Shown one piece after another: positions 29,594-37,285 of a stretch of 64,000 bases of DNA. A program made the position numbers and the translations under genes. The first letter of the stretch is position 1, and every line of letters starts with the position of its first letter. The DNA lies in contig NZ_SADT02000001.1 in assembly GCF_004016445.2 (NCBI RefSeq), positions 1,655,630 through 1,719,629 of the forward strand, written 5' to 3'. The notes under the pieces are model-generated. The model had not been told where the DNA came from. It saw nothing but the letters and a program-made list of their open reading frames with translations, and did not search any database. The stretch comes from Mesorhizobium sp. M2E.F.Ca.ET.219.01.1.1. GTDB lineage: Bacteria > Pseudomonadota > Alphaproteobacteria > Rhizobiales > Rhizobiaceae.

Positions 29594-30705
29594 GCTCTCA
29601 GTTCCCGCAGGAACCCTCGCAGCACGGCTGTCGCCTCCATCGGATCATTGCCGATCAGAAACTCATGGCAGGGAAGCGACCGCGACAGGCTGGCGACCTG
29701 CTGGAATGTCTCGTTGTGACCGGTCCGCAAGATTTTCGACGTGCTCGGCGAGATGGCGCGGATCATCTCGAACCGGGAAGCGGGACGGATTACCGAAGCA
29801 TCCTCGCCGGTGAGTTTGCATGAGACAAGGGCCTTCACCGCCATTTGCGGGACCAGTGCATCCTTTATCGTCGTGCTGATCGGGATGAGCGCCTTTTCTT
29901 TTGGGCGACGGTCCCGGTTCACCGCTTGCGCGGCAAGCCCGCTGAAGAGGGTCTCCGCCATTCCAGTGAGTTTCATGGTGTCGAAAAGCGAGTGGCTCCG
30001 CCAGTTTGCTCCAGACTGCGACACAAGCACGAAATCATCGCCCGTGGTCTGCATCCCTGAAGAAATCGCGGCAGCCGTCAGCGTTGATTTGCCGGAACCT
30101 CCCGGACCGGCGAGCATCACGCCCGCGTCATTTTCGCCGACAACGGCGGAATGAAGCATCGCATGGCCGGTGGCCAACGCGCCCCAATGGATGTGATGGC
30201 GGAGCGGCGATCCATATTCCCAGCCCGGCAGCCCGGTTGCGGCTCCGACCCAATAGACGCCGGTGCCGGTGGACAGATCGTGCAGATGCCAGATTCCACG
30301 GCTCTCGTCGGACACGACTGCGACACCGGCCTCTGCGTCCCACGCGGTCCGGTTGACGGCGTCGGCCTCGCCGGCTTCAAAGGGCCATTCGGCGGGCGGA
30401 GCAGCAAAGCCGTCATCCTCATGCCAGACGGCGTAGACAGTGATCGAGCCGTCTCCCGTGGTGGCTTCCGTTGTTTGCGCATGGCGTAGAACCGGCAGGA
30501 TGACCGGATCGAGCGCGGTTCCGCATGTGCGCAGCCGCAGCGTCAACCCGCCAAGGCGAAAGCAATGCTCAGCGCCGGATTCGGACCACCGGAAACTCGC
30601 GTCGGCAATGACGCGGCGGACGAATGCTGCAGGCGCCGTAGGGGAATCGACGGCGGCTTCGACCATTCGGATCAGCTGTCCCCCAATTCCCGCCTCAGTG
30701 GCCAT
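29590..30705 (-). CDS. HPr kinase-like (HprK-related) protein
   Basis: 371 residues. A long N-terminal region precedes an HprK-type nucleotide-binding domain with the P-loop MLAGPGGSGKSTLTAA at about residues 193-208 and GDDFVLV after it. It resembles HprK-related kinases that co-occur with PqqD-like proteins, not the carbon-regulation HprK, since no HPr gene is nearby. The start at 30705 overlaps the pqqD-like gene by 34 bases; an ATG at 30666 would avoid the overlap. The substrate is unknown. Confidence 0.8.
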   Translation of the reverse strand: MATEAGIGGQLIRMVEAAVDSPTAPAAFVRRVIADASFRWSESGAEHCFRLGGLTLRLRTCGTALDPVILPVLRHAQTTEATTGDGSITVYAVWHEDDGFAAPPAEWPFEAGEADAVNRTAWDAEAGVAVVSDESRGIWHLHDLSTGTGVYWVGAATGLPGWEYGSPLRHHIHWGALATGHAMLHSAVVGENDAGVMLAGPGGSGKSTLTAAAISSGMQTTGDDFVLVSQSGANWRSHSLFDTMKLTGMAETLFSGLAAQAVNRDRRPKEKALIPISTTIKDALVPQMAVKALVSCKLTGEDASVIRPASRFEMIRAISPSTSKILRTGHNETFQQVASLSRSLPCHEFLIGNDPMEATAVLRGFLRELRA

Positions 30706-31103
30706 CCACCGCCCGGATCCACGTCATGGATGGGATCGAGGACAATCAGTTCCTGCAGGTCCGTGTGGATCTCCATCTCCGGCCTCACGAACGATGCACG
30801 GCCGGAAATGTCGGGCAGCTTTGGCGATGCGATCGGCGAGGCCGGCTGAAGTATGCCTTCCTCCACGAGGAGGTCGAGGAAACGTTGCACCGAAGCAACG
30901 TCGTCGTCGTCCAAGTCGGGATAACCCGTCCTCAACGCCGTCTCAATCATGGCGGGATCGACGGGCTCGCGCAACATCTCCCAGATGAGCTGCGCGCTTC
31001 CCTTCATGCCATAGTACTTGCCAGTCGCAAAATTCACCGCGACGACTTCACCGTCGAAGATCTCACTCGACAAATTTGTTTCGTCCAAGACGACGCCCGA
31101 CAT
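30672..31103 (-). CDS. PqqD-like protein with a peptide-like C-terminal tail
   Basis: 143 residues. Residues 1 to about 88 form a PqqD-type winged-helix domain, the RiPP-recognition fold (FDGEVVAVNFATGKYYGM, GSAQLIWEML, FLDLLVEEGIL). After a Pro/Ser linker the tail (about 105-143) reads MEIHTDLQELIVLDPIHDVD, then GGGWPLRRELGDS, and ends in a Ser. It is the first gene of the operon. AAGGGCGG precedes the ATG. I infer that it presents a peptide, possibly its own tail, to the enzymes downstream. Confidence 0.78.
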   Translation of the reverse strand: MSGVVLDETNLSSEIFDGEVVAVNFATGKYYGMKGSAQLIWEMLREPVDPAMIETALRTGYPDLDDDDVASVQRFLDLLVEEGILQPASPIASPKLPDISGRASFVRPEMEIHTDLQELIVLDPIHDVDPGGGWPLRRELGDS

Positions 31104-31118
31104 TATACCGCCCTTCGC

Positions 31119-31134
31119 CCCCGTAAATGCGGGG
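31119..31134 (-). promoter_or_regulatory. Leader hairpin before the pqqD-like gene
   Basis: CCCCG and CGGGG flank TAAATG, 16-31 bases upstream of the start codon. It could affect ribosome access. No promoter elements were confidently identified in the 185-base gap to trmFO. Confidence 0.35.
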
Positions 31135-31288
31135 TGATACACTATGAGACCGTATGGGGGAAGCGTTCCTTGGTCACAGTATCCCAGGCAACTTCGTTCG
31201 GAGCGGTCCGTAGTCGCCGGTGAAGGGGTCGCCGCTGGTCTGGTAGCCTGGTGGCAAAGCTGGGAGGGACGCGAGACGTCAGCCCAGA

Positions 31289-32698
31289 TCAAGCAGCCGC
31301 TTCCGTCCGGGGAGCCTGTCCCAACCACTCGCGGCAATCGGCCAGCGCTCTCGCTGTGATCGCATGACGTTTGGCGACGGTCTTGTCCTTGCCGCGCAGG
31401 CGCTTGCCGTCGGTCTTCGGCGCTTCGACCGGCGGAAAAAGCCCGAAATTGACGTTCATCGGCTGGAAGGAGCGTTTGCCGGGCTCATCGTCCGACACGA
31501 TATGCCCGCCGGTAATGTGGTTGAGCAGCGCGCCGAAGGCGGTGGTCGCCGGCGGCAGCGCGGGCGCCCGGCCGAGCCGCTCGGCGGCGGCAAAGCGGCC
31601 GGCGAGCAGGCCGATCGCGGCGCTTTCGACATAGCCCTCGCAGCCGGTGATCTGGCCGGCAAAGCGCAGGCCCGGTCGCCATTTCAGCTGCAGCGAGGGA
31701 TCGAGCAGCGTCGGCGAGTTGATGTAGGTGTTGCGGTGCAGGCCGCCGAGGCGGGCGAACTCGGCATTCTCGAGCCCGGGAATGGTGCGGAAGATGCGCA
31801 CCTGCTCGGCGTGCTTCAGCTTGGTCTGGAAACCGACCATGTTGTAGAGCGTGCCCAGCGCATTGTCCTGACGGAGCTGCACCACGGCATAGGCTTTTAC
31901 CGAGGGATTGTGGGCGTTGGTCAGGCCCATCGGCTTCATCGGGCCGTAGCGCAGCGTCTCGACGCCGCGCTCGGCCATCACCTCGATCGGCAGGCAGCCG
32001 TCGAAATAGGGCGTGCCTTCCCACTCTTTGAATTCTGTCTTCTGGCCGTCCAGCAGCGCCTGGACGAAGGCGAAGTACTGGTCCTTGTCCATCGGGCAGT
32101 TGATGTAGTCCTTGCCGGTGCCGCCAGGACCGATCTTGTCGTATCGCGACTGGAACCAGGCGGTGTTCATGTCGATCGTGTCGAAATGCACGATCGGCGC
32201 GATGGCGTCGAAGAAGGCAAGCGCGTCGGCGCCGGTCGCCTCGGCGATCGACTGCGCCAGCGACGGCGCCGTCAGAGGACCGGTGGCGATGATCGCCTGG
32301 TCCCAGTCCGCCGGCGGCAGCCCAGGCACTTCCTCGCGCTGGATGGTGATCAGCGGATGCGCTTCGATCTTCGCGGTGACCGCGTCGGAAAACCTGTCGC
32401 GGTCGACGGCCAGCGCGCCGCCTGCGGGAACCTGGTTGGCATCGCCGGCGCTCATGATCAGCGAGCCGGCCAGCCGCATTTCGGCATGCAGCAGGCCGAC
32501 CGCGTTGCTCTGCGCATCGTCGGAGCGGAAAGAGTTCGAGCAGACGAGCTCGGCTAGGCCGTCGGTCTTATGCGCGTCGGTGCCGCGCACCGGGCGCATC
32601 TCGTGCAGCACGACCGGAACGCCGGCCTCGGCGATTTGCCATGCCGCTTCGGAGCCGGCGAGGCCGCCGCCGACGACGTGTATGGGATTTTTGCTCAT
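31289..32698 (-). CDS. trmFO: Methylenetetrahydrofolate-tRNA-(uracil-5-)-methyltransferase
   Basis: FAD- and folate-dependent enzyme that makes m5U54 in the tRNA T-loop, 469 residues. The N-terminal dinucleotide-binding motif is [18 protein letters not shown]. Family segments include [12 protein letters not shown] and [20 protein letters not shown]. The ATG at 32698 is chosen over an in-frame upstream codon at 32734. It lies downstream of the small-RNA array on the same strand. Confidence 0.95.
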   Translation of the reverse strand: MSKNPIHVVGGGLAGSEAAWQIAEAGVPVVLHEMRPVRGTDAHKTDGLAELVCSNSFRSDDAQSNAVGLLHAEMRLAGSLIMSAGDANQVPAGGALAVDRDRFSDAVTAKIEAHPLITIQREEVPGLPPADWDQAIIATGPLTAPSLAQSIAEATGADALAFFDAIAPIVHFDTIDMNTAWFQSRYDKIGPGGTGKDYINCPMDKDQYFAFVQALLDGQKTEFKEWEGTPYFDGCLPIEVMAERGVETLRYGPMKPMGLTNAHNPSVKAYAVVQLRQDNALGTLYNMVGFQTKLKHAEQVRIFRTIPGLENAEFARLGGLHRNTYINSPTLLDPSLQLKWRPGLRFAGQITGCEGYVESAAIGLLAGRFAAAERLGRAPALPPATTAFGALLNHITGGHIVSDDEPGKRSFQPMNVNFGLFPPVEAPKTDGKRLRGKDKTVAKRHAITARALADCREWLGQAPRTEAAA

Positions 32699-32776
32699 GG
32701 GCGTCGGAATAATCGCTTGGCGGCCCGATTGCAATTGCCGGGCGGCGGCGGCGAGAAGCTGGCGCCGAAAACAACA

Positions 32777-32890
32777 ACACCCGCCGGGGGAGGAGGTCCG
32801 GCGGGTGTCGTTTTGGGGGTCGATCCTCGGGAGGAGGTGAAGATCGACCTAATTCGTCATCGCCGGGGAGGAGGTCGGCTTTGACGAAAT
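32777..32890 (-). ncRNA. Cuckoo-type sRNA block 2 (three CCUCCUCCC hairpins)
   Basis: On the minus strand three hairpins each expose ACCTCCTCCC in the loop: 32852-32890, 32818-32849 and 32777-32808. The last has a perfect 11 bp stem (ACACCCGCCGG) followed by TTGTTGTTTTC, so it can end transcription. The loop motif is the reverse complement of the Shine-Dalgarno core. This architecture, next to DUF1127 genes, matches the alphaproteobacterial 'cuckoo' (CcsR-type) RNAs known from Rhodobacter. Precise RNA ends are not determinable. Confidence 0.82.
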
Positions 32891-32893
32891 TCC

Positions 32894-32919
32894 TTTCGCC
32901 GTTTCAGAAGGGGGCGAAA
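32894..32919 (-). other. Spacer hairpin inside the sRNA array
   Basis: TTTCGCC and GGCGAAA form a 7 bp stem without the CCTCCTCCC loop. It separates block 2 from the tandem repeats. Confidence 0.5.
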
Positions 32920-32923
32920 CCCT

Positions 32924-32988
32924 GGAAGACGAACTGCGTTCGCTTGGAAGACGAACTACGTTCGCTTGAAGACGAACTACGTTCGCTT
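32924..32988. repeat. Three tandem 21-22 bp palindromic units
   Basis: Three units (32924-32945, 32946-32967, 32968-32988) differ by one substitution and one missing base. Each contains CGAAC-TRC-GTTCG flanked by AAG and CTT, so each can fold as a small hairpin. They sit exactly between the two cuckoo RNA blocks. Confidence 0.85.
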
Positions 32989-32997
32989 CTTGAACAA

Positions 32998-33103
32998 CGC
33001 CCGCCGGGGGAGGAGGTCCGGCGGGCGCCGTTTCAGTGGTCAACCCTCGGGAGGAGGTGAAGGTTGACCGTATCCGTCAGGGTCGGGGAGGAGGTCGACC
33101 CTG
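32998..33103 (-). ncRNA. Cuckoo-type sRNA block 1 (three CCUCCUCCC hairpins)
   Basis: Three hairpins in the same order and with the same stem types as block 2: 33078-33103 (CAGGGTCG stem), 33038-33069 (GGTCAACC stem) and 32998-33027 (CGCCCGCCGG stem). All carry ACCTCCTCCC in the loop on the minus strand. It begins 15 bases after the second DUF1127 stop codon, so it is probably processed from the DUF1127 transcript, as for CcsR RNAs. Confidence 0.82.
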
Positions 33104-33117
33104 GCGAAATTCCTTGC

Positions 33118-33258
33118 TTAGATCGCCTTGCGGGCGACCATCTTGATCTCGTCGCGAACGATGCCGAGATCATGGAGCTGACGGTTCGAAAGCCGACCCA
33201 GCTCGGAAACCGTCTCGCGATAAACGCGCCAGTTACGGTAGCTACGGATCAGGTTCAT
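33118..33258 (-). CDS. DUF1127 small protein
   Basis: 46 residues, too short for most gene callers: MNLIRSYRNWRVYRETVSEL, then GRLSNRQLHDLGIVRDEIK, ending in ARKAI. It is rich in Arg and Trp/Tyr. DUF1127 proteins are known small RNA-binding regulators in Rhodobacter and Agrobacterium, where they act with the adjacent sRNAs. It is the second of two paralogues and directly precedes the cuckoo array. Confidence 0.92.
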   Translation of the reverse strand: MNLIRSYRNWRVYRETVSELGRLSNRQLHDLGIVRDEIKMVARKAI

Positions 33259-33282
33259 TGTCTTAACTCTCTTCAAAACTGG

Positions 33283-33304
33283 TTCGGACCATTTGCGGTC
33301 CGAA
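33283..33304 (-). other. Hairpin between the two DUF1127 genes
   Basis: TTCGGACC and GGTCCGAA form a perfect 8 bp stem with a 6-base loop. There is no T-run on either side. It may be an RNA processing site or a stability element. Confidence 0.5.
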
Positions 33305-33309
33305 GCGGA

Positions 33310-33450
33310 TTAGACCGCCTTGCGGGCGACGTAGTGGATGTCGCTGCGGCTGATGCCGAGGTCGGTCAGTTCACGGTTGGACAGGCGGTTCAGCTCGGAA
33401 ACGGTTTCCCGGTAGCGGCGCCAGTTGCGGTAGTTGCGGATCAGGTTCAT
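33310..33450 (-). CDS. DUF1127 small protein
   Basis: 46 residues: MNLIRNYRNWRRYRETVSEL, then NRLSNRELTDLGISRSDIHY, ending in ARKAV. It differs from the downstream paralogue at about a dozen positions. It is probably the first gene of the DUF1127-sRNA transcript. The upstream 33451-33684 region holds no other gene I can support. Confidence 0.92.
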   Translation of the reverse strand: MNLIRNYRNWRRYRETVSELNRLSNRELTDLGISRSDIHYVARKAV

Positions 33451-33684
33451 GGTAGTTCTCGTTTCGTCTTTAGTTCGGATCATTCCGTTTGTGTACGAAC
33501 AGAAAATAAGTGGGATCATATCGGTTTAAAAGTGCCGTTGGCGCATGGCAGCAATGCAAATTGTGCAATGCAACATTAATCGCCATTCACGCCTGCGTCA
33601 CAAAGAAGGCCGAATCGAAAAATGCCGCTGCGTCAACGGTTTGGCTGTTTCGACTAAGGAAGTCGTCAGGCTTGGGGGAAATGC

Positions 33685-34803
33685 ATGGCGGGCTATGCCA
33701 CACGGGTGAAGGCGGATATCGCCCGCTGGCGGGAGATCGGGCTGATCGATCCCGCCACGGCGGAGGCACTGACGCGCGATGTCGCCGCCAATGAGCGCGC
33801 GTCGCTGAGCTTCGGCTCCATCCTGGCGATGATGGCGGCGCTTTTGTTTGGCGCGGCGATCCTGATCTTCGTCGCCGCCAATTGGGAGGCCTTCCCGCGC
33901 CTGTTGCGCGTGGTGGCTCTGTTCGCAGTCATTCTTGCCGGCTATGTCGGCGGCGCGGTGCTGAAGACGCGCGACCATGCCGCGATCGGCGAGGCGCTGT
34001 GGATCATTGCCGCGGCGGCGTTCGGCGGATCGATCGCGCTGATCGGACAGATGTACCACCTTTCGGGCGACGAGGCCTCGGCGCTGGTGACATGGTGCGC
34101 CGGCACGGCGCTAGCGGCGGTCGCGCTGCGTTCAAGCCCGCTGACGCTCGCGGCGGTCGGCATTGCCGACGCCTGGCTGGTCCTCAAGGGGTTCGGCTTC
34201 TATTGGCGCGCGGAAACCCCGCATCTCTTCATCGTCGTGGCGATCGTCCTCTTCGCCGTCTCGTTCTGGACGCGCAGCCGGGCCGCGCGGCACCTCGTCA
34301 TCCTGTCGGTCATTCTCTATCTGGTGCTGCTGGCGACCGACCGCGAGACGCTTCCGGTGGCCATGTCGCTGGCCATCGTCTCAGCGCTGCTCTTTGCCGC
34401 TTCGGTCTTTGCGGGCGATCAGATCGACAGGATCCTCCAGCTCGGCGGCCGGCTGCCCTTGCACGCATTGCTCGGCTTCCTCACCGGCATGGCGATCATC
34501 CAGTTCGAGCTGGCGGATGAAAGCACCTACAACAGCGGGTTTGCCGTCGCTTCGATCGTGGCCCTGGCCAGTATCGTGGCGGCAATCATGCTGGCGGGGC
34601 GCGAGAGCAGGGGCTTGCGCTGGCTGGCCTATACCGGCTTCGCCTTCGAGCTCGCCATCATCTACAGCGTGACCTTGAGGTCGATGCTGGATACGGCCGG
34701 CTTCTTCCTCGCGGCGGCGGTGCTGCTCGGCATACTGGCGCTGGTCATCATCCGCATCGAAAAGCGCATGAAAGCGCCTGCCGGAACAGGAGCGACAGCA
34801 TGA
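33685..34803 (+). CDS. DUF2157 polytopic membrane protein
   Basis: 372 residues. A short soluble N-terminal domain (RWREIGLIDPATAEALTRDV) is the DUF2157 mark. About ten transmembrane helices follow, including FGSILAMMAALLFGAAILIFVAANW and EALWIIAAAAFGGSIALIGQMYHL. Its stop overlaps the GDYXXLXY gene, its usual partner. The function is not established. Confidence 0.88.
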   Translation: MAGYATRVKADIARWREIGLIDPATAEALTRDVAANERASLSFGSILAMMAALLFGAAILIFVAANWEAFPRLLRVVALFAVILAGYVGGAVLKTRDHAAIGEALWIIAAAAFGGSIALIGQMYHLSGDEASALVTWCAGTALAAVALRSSPLTLAAVGIADAWLVLKGFGFYWRAETPHLFIVVAIVLFAVSFWTRSRAARHLVILSVILYLVLLATDRETLPVAMSLAIVSALLFAASVFAGDQIDRILQLGGRLPLHALLGFLTGMAIIQFELADESTYNSGFAVASIVALASIVAAIMLAGRESRGLRWLAYTGFAFELAIIYSVTLRSMLDTAGFFLAAAVLLGILALVIIRIEKRMKAPAGTGATA

Positions 34804-35381
34804 CCGGCAAGAAACTGATCATCTCCGCGCTGGTGCTGGCGCTTGTCCAGATCGGCTTTCTCAGCTGGATCATCGCCGGCCGCGCCGCGATCCTGCGCAA
34901 CGGCAAGGAGGTGCTGCTGAAAGTCCAACCGGTCGACCCGCGCGATCTTCTGCGCGGCGATTACATCTCGCTCAACAACAACATCTCGCGCATCCCCGTG
35001 AAGCTGATCGCCAACATTCCGCAAGGCAAGCTCTCCAGCGACGACACATCGATCGTGGTCCGGCTGAGGAAGGGCGATGACGGCTACTGGCAGCCGACGA
35101 CCGCCTGGTTCGGCCAGGCGCCGTCACCGGCGGGCGAGGGCGAAGCGGACATTGTCGGCCATGTCGTGGACGGCTGGGGCTTTAGTGACCCGGAAGCGAC
35201 GATCGCGCCCGACTATGGCATCGACCGCTTCTACCTGCCGGAAGGCGAGGGCATGACGATCCAGGACGATATTCGCGTGCGGCCGTTCGGCATCAAGCTT
35301 GCGCTCGCATCCGACGGCACCGCACAGATCAAGGCGCTGATGGACGGCGACAAGACGCTGTTCGAGGAGCCGCTTTATTAA
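34800..35381 (+). CDS. GDYXXLXY-domain protein
   Basis: 193 residues. An N-terminal transmembrane helix (LIISALVLALVQIGFLSWII) is followed by a periplasmic domain with the defining DPRDLLRGDYISLNN motif. The start codon overlaps the DUF2157 stop. The two genes form a conserved pair of unknown role. Confidence 0.9.
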   Translation: MTGKKLIISALVLALVQIGFLSWIIAGRAAILRNGKEVLLKVQPVDPRDLLRGDYISLNNNISRIPVKLIANIPQGKLSSDDTSIVVRLRKGDDGYWQPTTAWFGQAPSPAGEGEADIVGHVVDGWGFSDPEATIAPDYGIDRFYLPEGEGMTIQDDIRVRPFGIKLALASDGTAQIKALMDGDKTLFEEPLY

Positions 35382-35709
35382 AGCGTGCAGCAGTCCATAT
35401 TTGATGACGGCTCCGGTTACCCTTGAAATTTTGCCGGGTATCGCGATGATTTTGGGATAGGAGCGCGGATCGTGTAGCTGAAGCATGCTACGCCTTTCCT
35501 GTTTCGAGGGGCTGCTGACACCGGTTCAAGCCCGGTAGAGACTGCGCGAAGGTCAACGGCCTTTGCGACCATGACCGTTCACCGTTCTGGGCTTATACAA
35601 ACCCGAGTCGATGAGCAGGAGCGCGAGCTTTGGTAGACAAAGCAATTCCTAAGTTGCCGAAATGAGCTGAAGTAGTTAGAAATTTCTCCGCAACTAATTG
35701 GGGGAGAAG
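35382..35709. other. Low-GC non-coding left end of a tRNA-Leu-associated insert
   Basis: No coding frame is supported. The composition is visibly more AT-rich than the flanks. It contains GTAGC/GCTAC arms (about 35476-35493). At about 35519-35535 there is a T-arm-like hairpin, ACCGG-TTCAAGC-CCGGT, without a matching acceptor stem or CCA. It ends with GGGGGAGA just before the DUF5343 start. Confidence 0.5.
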
Positions 35710-36385
35710 ATGGCGACGCATCCTTATATCTCGGGAGCAGGCAACGTTACGCAGATGATCGGCTACCTGCGTAAGAACTTTCCGGCGACAGTGAATTCAG
35801 ACACCGTAAAAAAAGTTTGGCCTTGCCCCGAATAACGAAAGTTACGTTATCAACGTGCTGCAATTTTTAAAGCTTATTGATGAGGAGGGTAAGCGTACTG
35901 AGAGAGGGCACGAGGTCATGACGACCCATGATGAGCCTGAATTTCAGAAGGCTTTTTCGGACTTGGTCAGGAGCGCGTATGCGGATTTGTTTGAGCTGCA
36001 TGGTGACTCAGCTTGGACTCTCACCCGTAGCCGGCTGGTAGGGTATTTCAGGCAAGCTGACAAAACGAGCGACGTCATAGGAGGGAGGCAAGCCAACGTG
36101 TTTGTTGCCCTGCGTGAGTTAGGCGGGCATGAGAGTTTGGGAAATGAGAAAGGAGGCGCAGCTAGGCCAGCGACTGCAGCAAGGGCGCCGTCAACTTCAA
36201 AGTCTCGAAGGACAGCTGCACAGTCGAAGGTATCTAACCCTTCTGCGGCTGACTCTGTTACGCCACCTGCTACCAAGACTGACATGGCGTTGACGGTGCG
36301 CATCGAAATCAATTTGCCTGCCGGCGGCACCCAAGAGACCTACGATGCGATATTTAAGAGCATCAAGGCCAACCTCCTTCCATGA
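35710..36385 (+). pseudogene. DUF5343-domain protein, disrupted by a frameshift in an A7 run
   Basis: The frame from the ATG at 35710 (GGGGAGA upstream) reads MATHPYISGAGNVTQMIGYL, then RKNFPATVNSDTVKK, and hits a stop at 35833. Removing one A from 35808-35814 restores KKFGLAPNNESYVINVLQFL and continues in frame to 36385. That yields a full DUF5343 protein of about 224 residues with the family C-terminus RIEINLPAGGTQETYDAIF. The 3' part could still start at the GTG at 35855. A sequencing error, slippage-based expression or a true pseudogene are all possible. The stop overlaps the next ATG. Confidence 0.82.
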
Positions 36386-36858
36386 CTGATCCGCTTTCAA
36401 GGTTCGAGCAACTTGCTCGGAGAGTGATGAACTATGGGGAGCCCCGGGCGGCAGAAAGCCGCGATGTCCACCCATTTGATGAACGGAACATCCACTCTGA
36501 CATTGCCGCCGTTTCACTCAAACTGTTTGACGACGGTCACTACTCGCAGGCCACCTTCGAGGCCTTCAAGCGCATAGAGAACGAAGTGAAGAGTCTGTCT
36601 GGTATTCAGGAAGAGGGGTTCAGCCTCATGATGAATGCCTTCAAGGACGCGGGTCCAAAGATTAAGCTGACCGACCTCGTGTCGATGAGCGACAAGAACG
36701 TGCAGAGCGGTTTCCGGCACGTTTTTGCGGGAGTGATGTCGGCGATTCGAAACCCGAGAGGCCACGACATTCTGATCGACCCTATCGATCTATGTCTTGA
36801 TCATTTGTCAGTGGCTTCGGTTCTATTGCGTATGCTTGAAAACAGGAAGGCGCCTTAG
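36382..36858 (+). CDS. TIGR02391-family (HEPN-like) protein
   Basis: 158 residues. The central LKLFDDGHYSQATFEAFKRI and the C-terminal HVFAGVMSAIRNPRGHD identify the TIGR02391 (Ymh) family. RNPRGH is an Rx4H motif, the catalytic signature of HEPN ribonucleases found in abortive-infection and toxin systems. It is coupled to the DUF5343 gene (ATGA). The stop codon touches the 3' CCA of tRNA-Leu, pointing to site-specific insertion. A defence role is inferred. Confidence 0.82.
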   Translation: MTDPLSRFEQLARRVMNYGEPRAAESRDVHPFDERNIHSDIAAVSLKLFDDGHYSQATFEAFKRIENEVKSLSGIQEEGFSLMMNAFKDAGPKIKLTDLVSMSDKNVQSGFRHVFAGVMSAIRNPRGHDILIDPIDLCLDHLSVASVLLRMLENRKAP

Positions 36859-36943
36859 TGGTGCGGATGAAGGGACTCGAACCCCCACGCCTTTCGGCAC
36901 TGGAACCTAAATCCAGGGCGTCTACCAATTCCGCCACATCCGC
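36859..36943 (-). tRNA. tRNA-Leu (anticodon UAG)
   Basis: The reverse strand begins GCGGATGTGGCGGAATTGGT and ends with encoded CATCCGCACCA. The 7 bp acceptor stem is complete. The anticodon loop TTTAGGT sits between CTGGA and TCCAG. A short variable arm and the T-arm GGGGG-TTCGAGT-CCCTT follow. The 3' end abuts the TIGR02391 gene. Confidence 0.97.
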
Positions 36944-37285
36944 TTTCCCCGGCAATCCCATGTAGCCATCATTCTGTCAATGTCGGGGCTCAGATCATGC
37001 TTATCCGGCTAGACGCGAAGATAGTTGAAAATTGGCCTAGCCTGTGACAAAAGGCGTGTCGAATGTGACGGAACGTGAGTTTCCGCTTCTGCAAGATGTG
37101 AAAAGTTATAGGAAAAACAAAGACTTATTCGCATCTGGCAAAGCGTAGTTCAGGAGAATTTGAACCGCATTAGCGGTCAAATCGCCAGGTTCCGTACCAA
37201 AAGCCATTTCCGGCAACATCATACCGGCAGGCTGTAAACGGCTAGGACCGTTTGGCAGTCTCATCGTTAAAACAAAGGTTCTAGG
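36944..37285 (+). other. 342-base leader region upstream of tig
   Basis: No gene is supported. It is AT-richer than its surroundings and must hold the tig promoter. A perfect inverted repeat AAACGG-CTAGGA-CCGTTT lies at 37236-37253. I could not assign -35/-10 elements with confidence. Confidence 0.4.

Noticed and set aside
26619..31103. Lasso peptide biosynthetic cluster
   Set aside because: No transglutaminase-like protease (B2) and no asparagine-synthetase-like cyclase (C) are in or near the operon, so only the tailoring-type genes are shared.
32924..32988. CRISPR-like array
   Set aside because: Units are directly adjacent with no spacers, only three copies exist, and no cas genes are present.
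35518..35535. A tRNA or permuted tmRNA gene
   Set aside because: Only a T-arm-like hairpin is present. There is no acceptor stem, CCA, anticodon arm or tag-peptide frame nearby.
35382..36943. Duplicated attachment site from the tRNA-Leu 3' end
   Set aside because: I found no second copy of the tRNA 3' sequence at the left side of the insert, and no integrase gene. Insertion at the tRNA is inferred only from position and composition.
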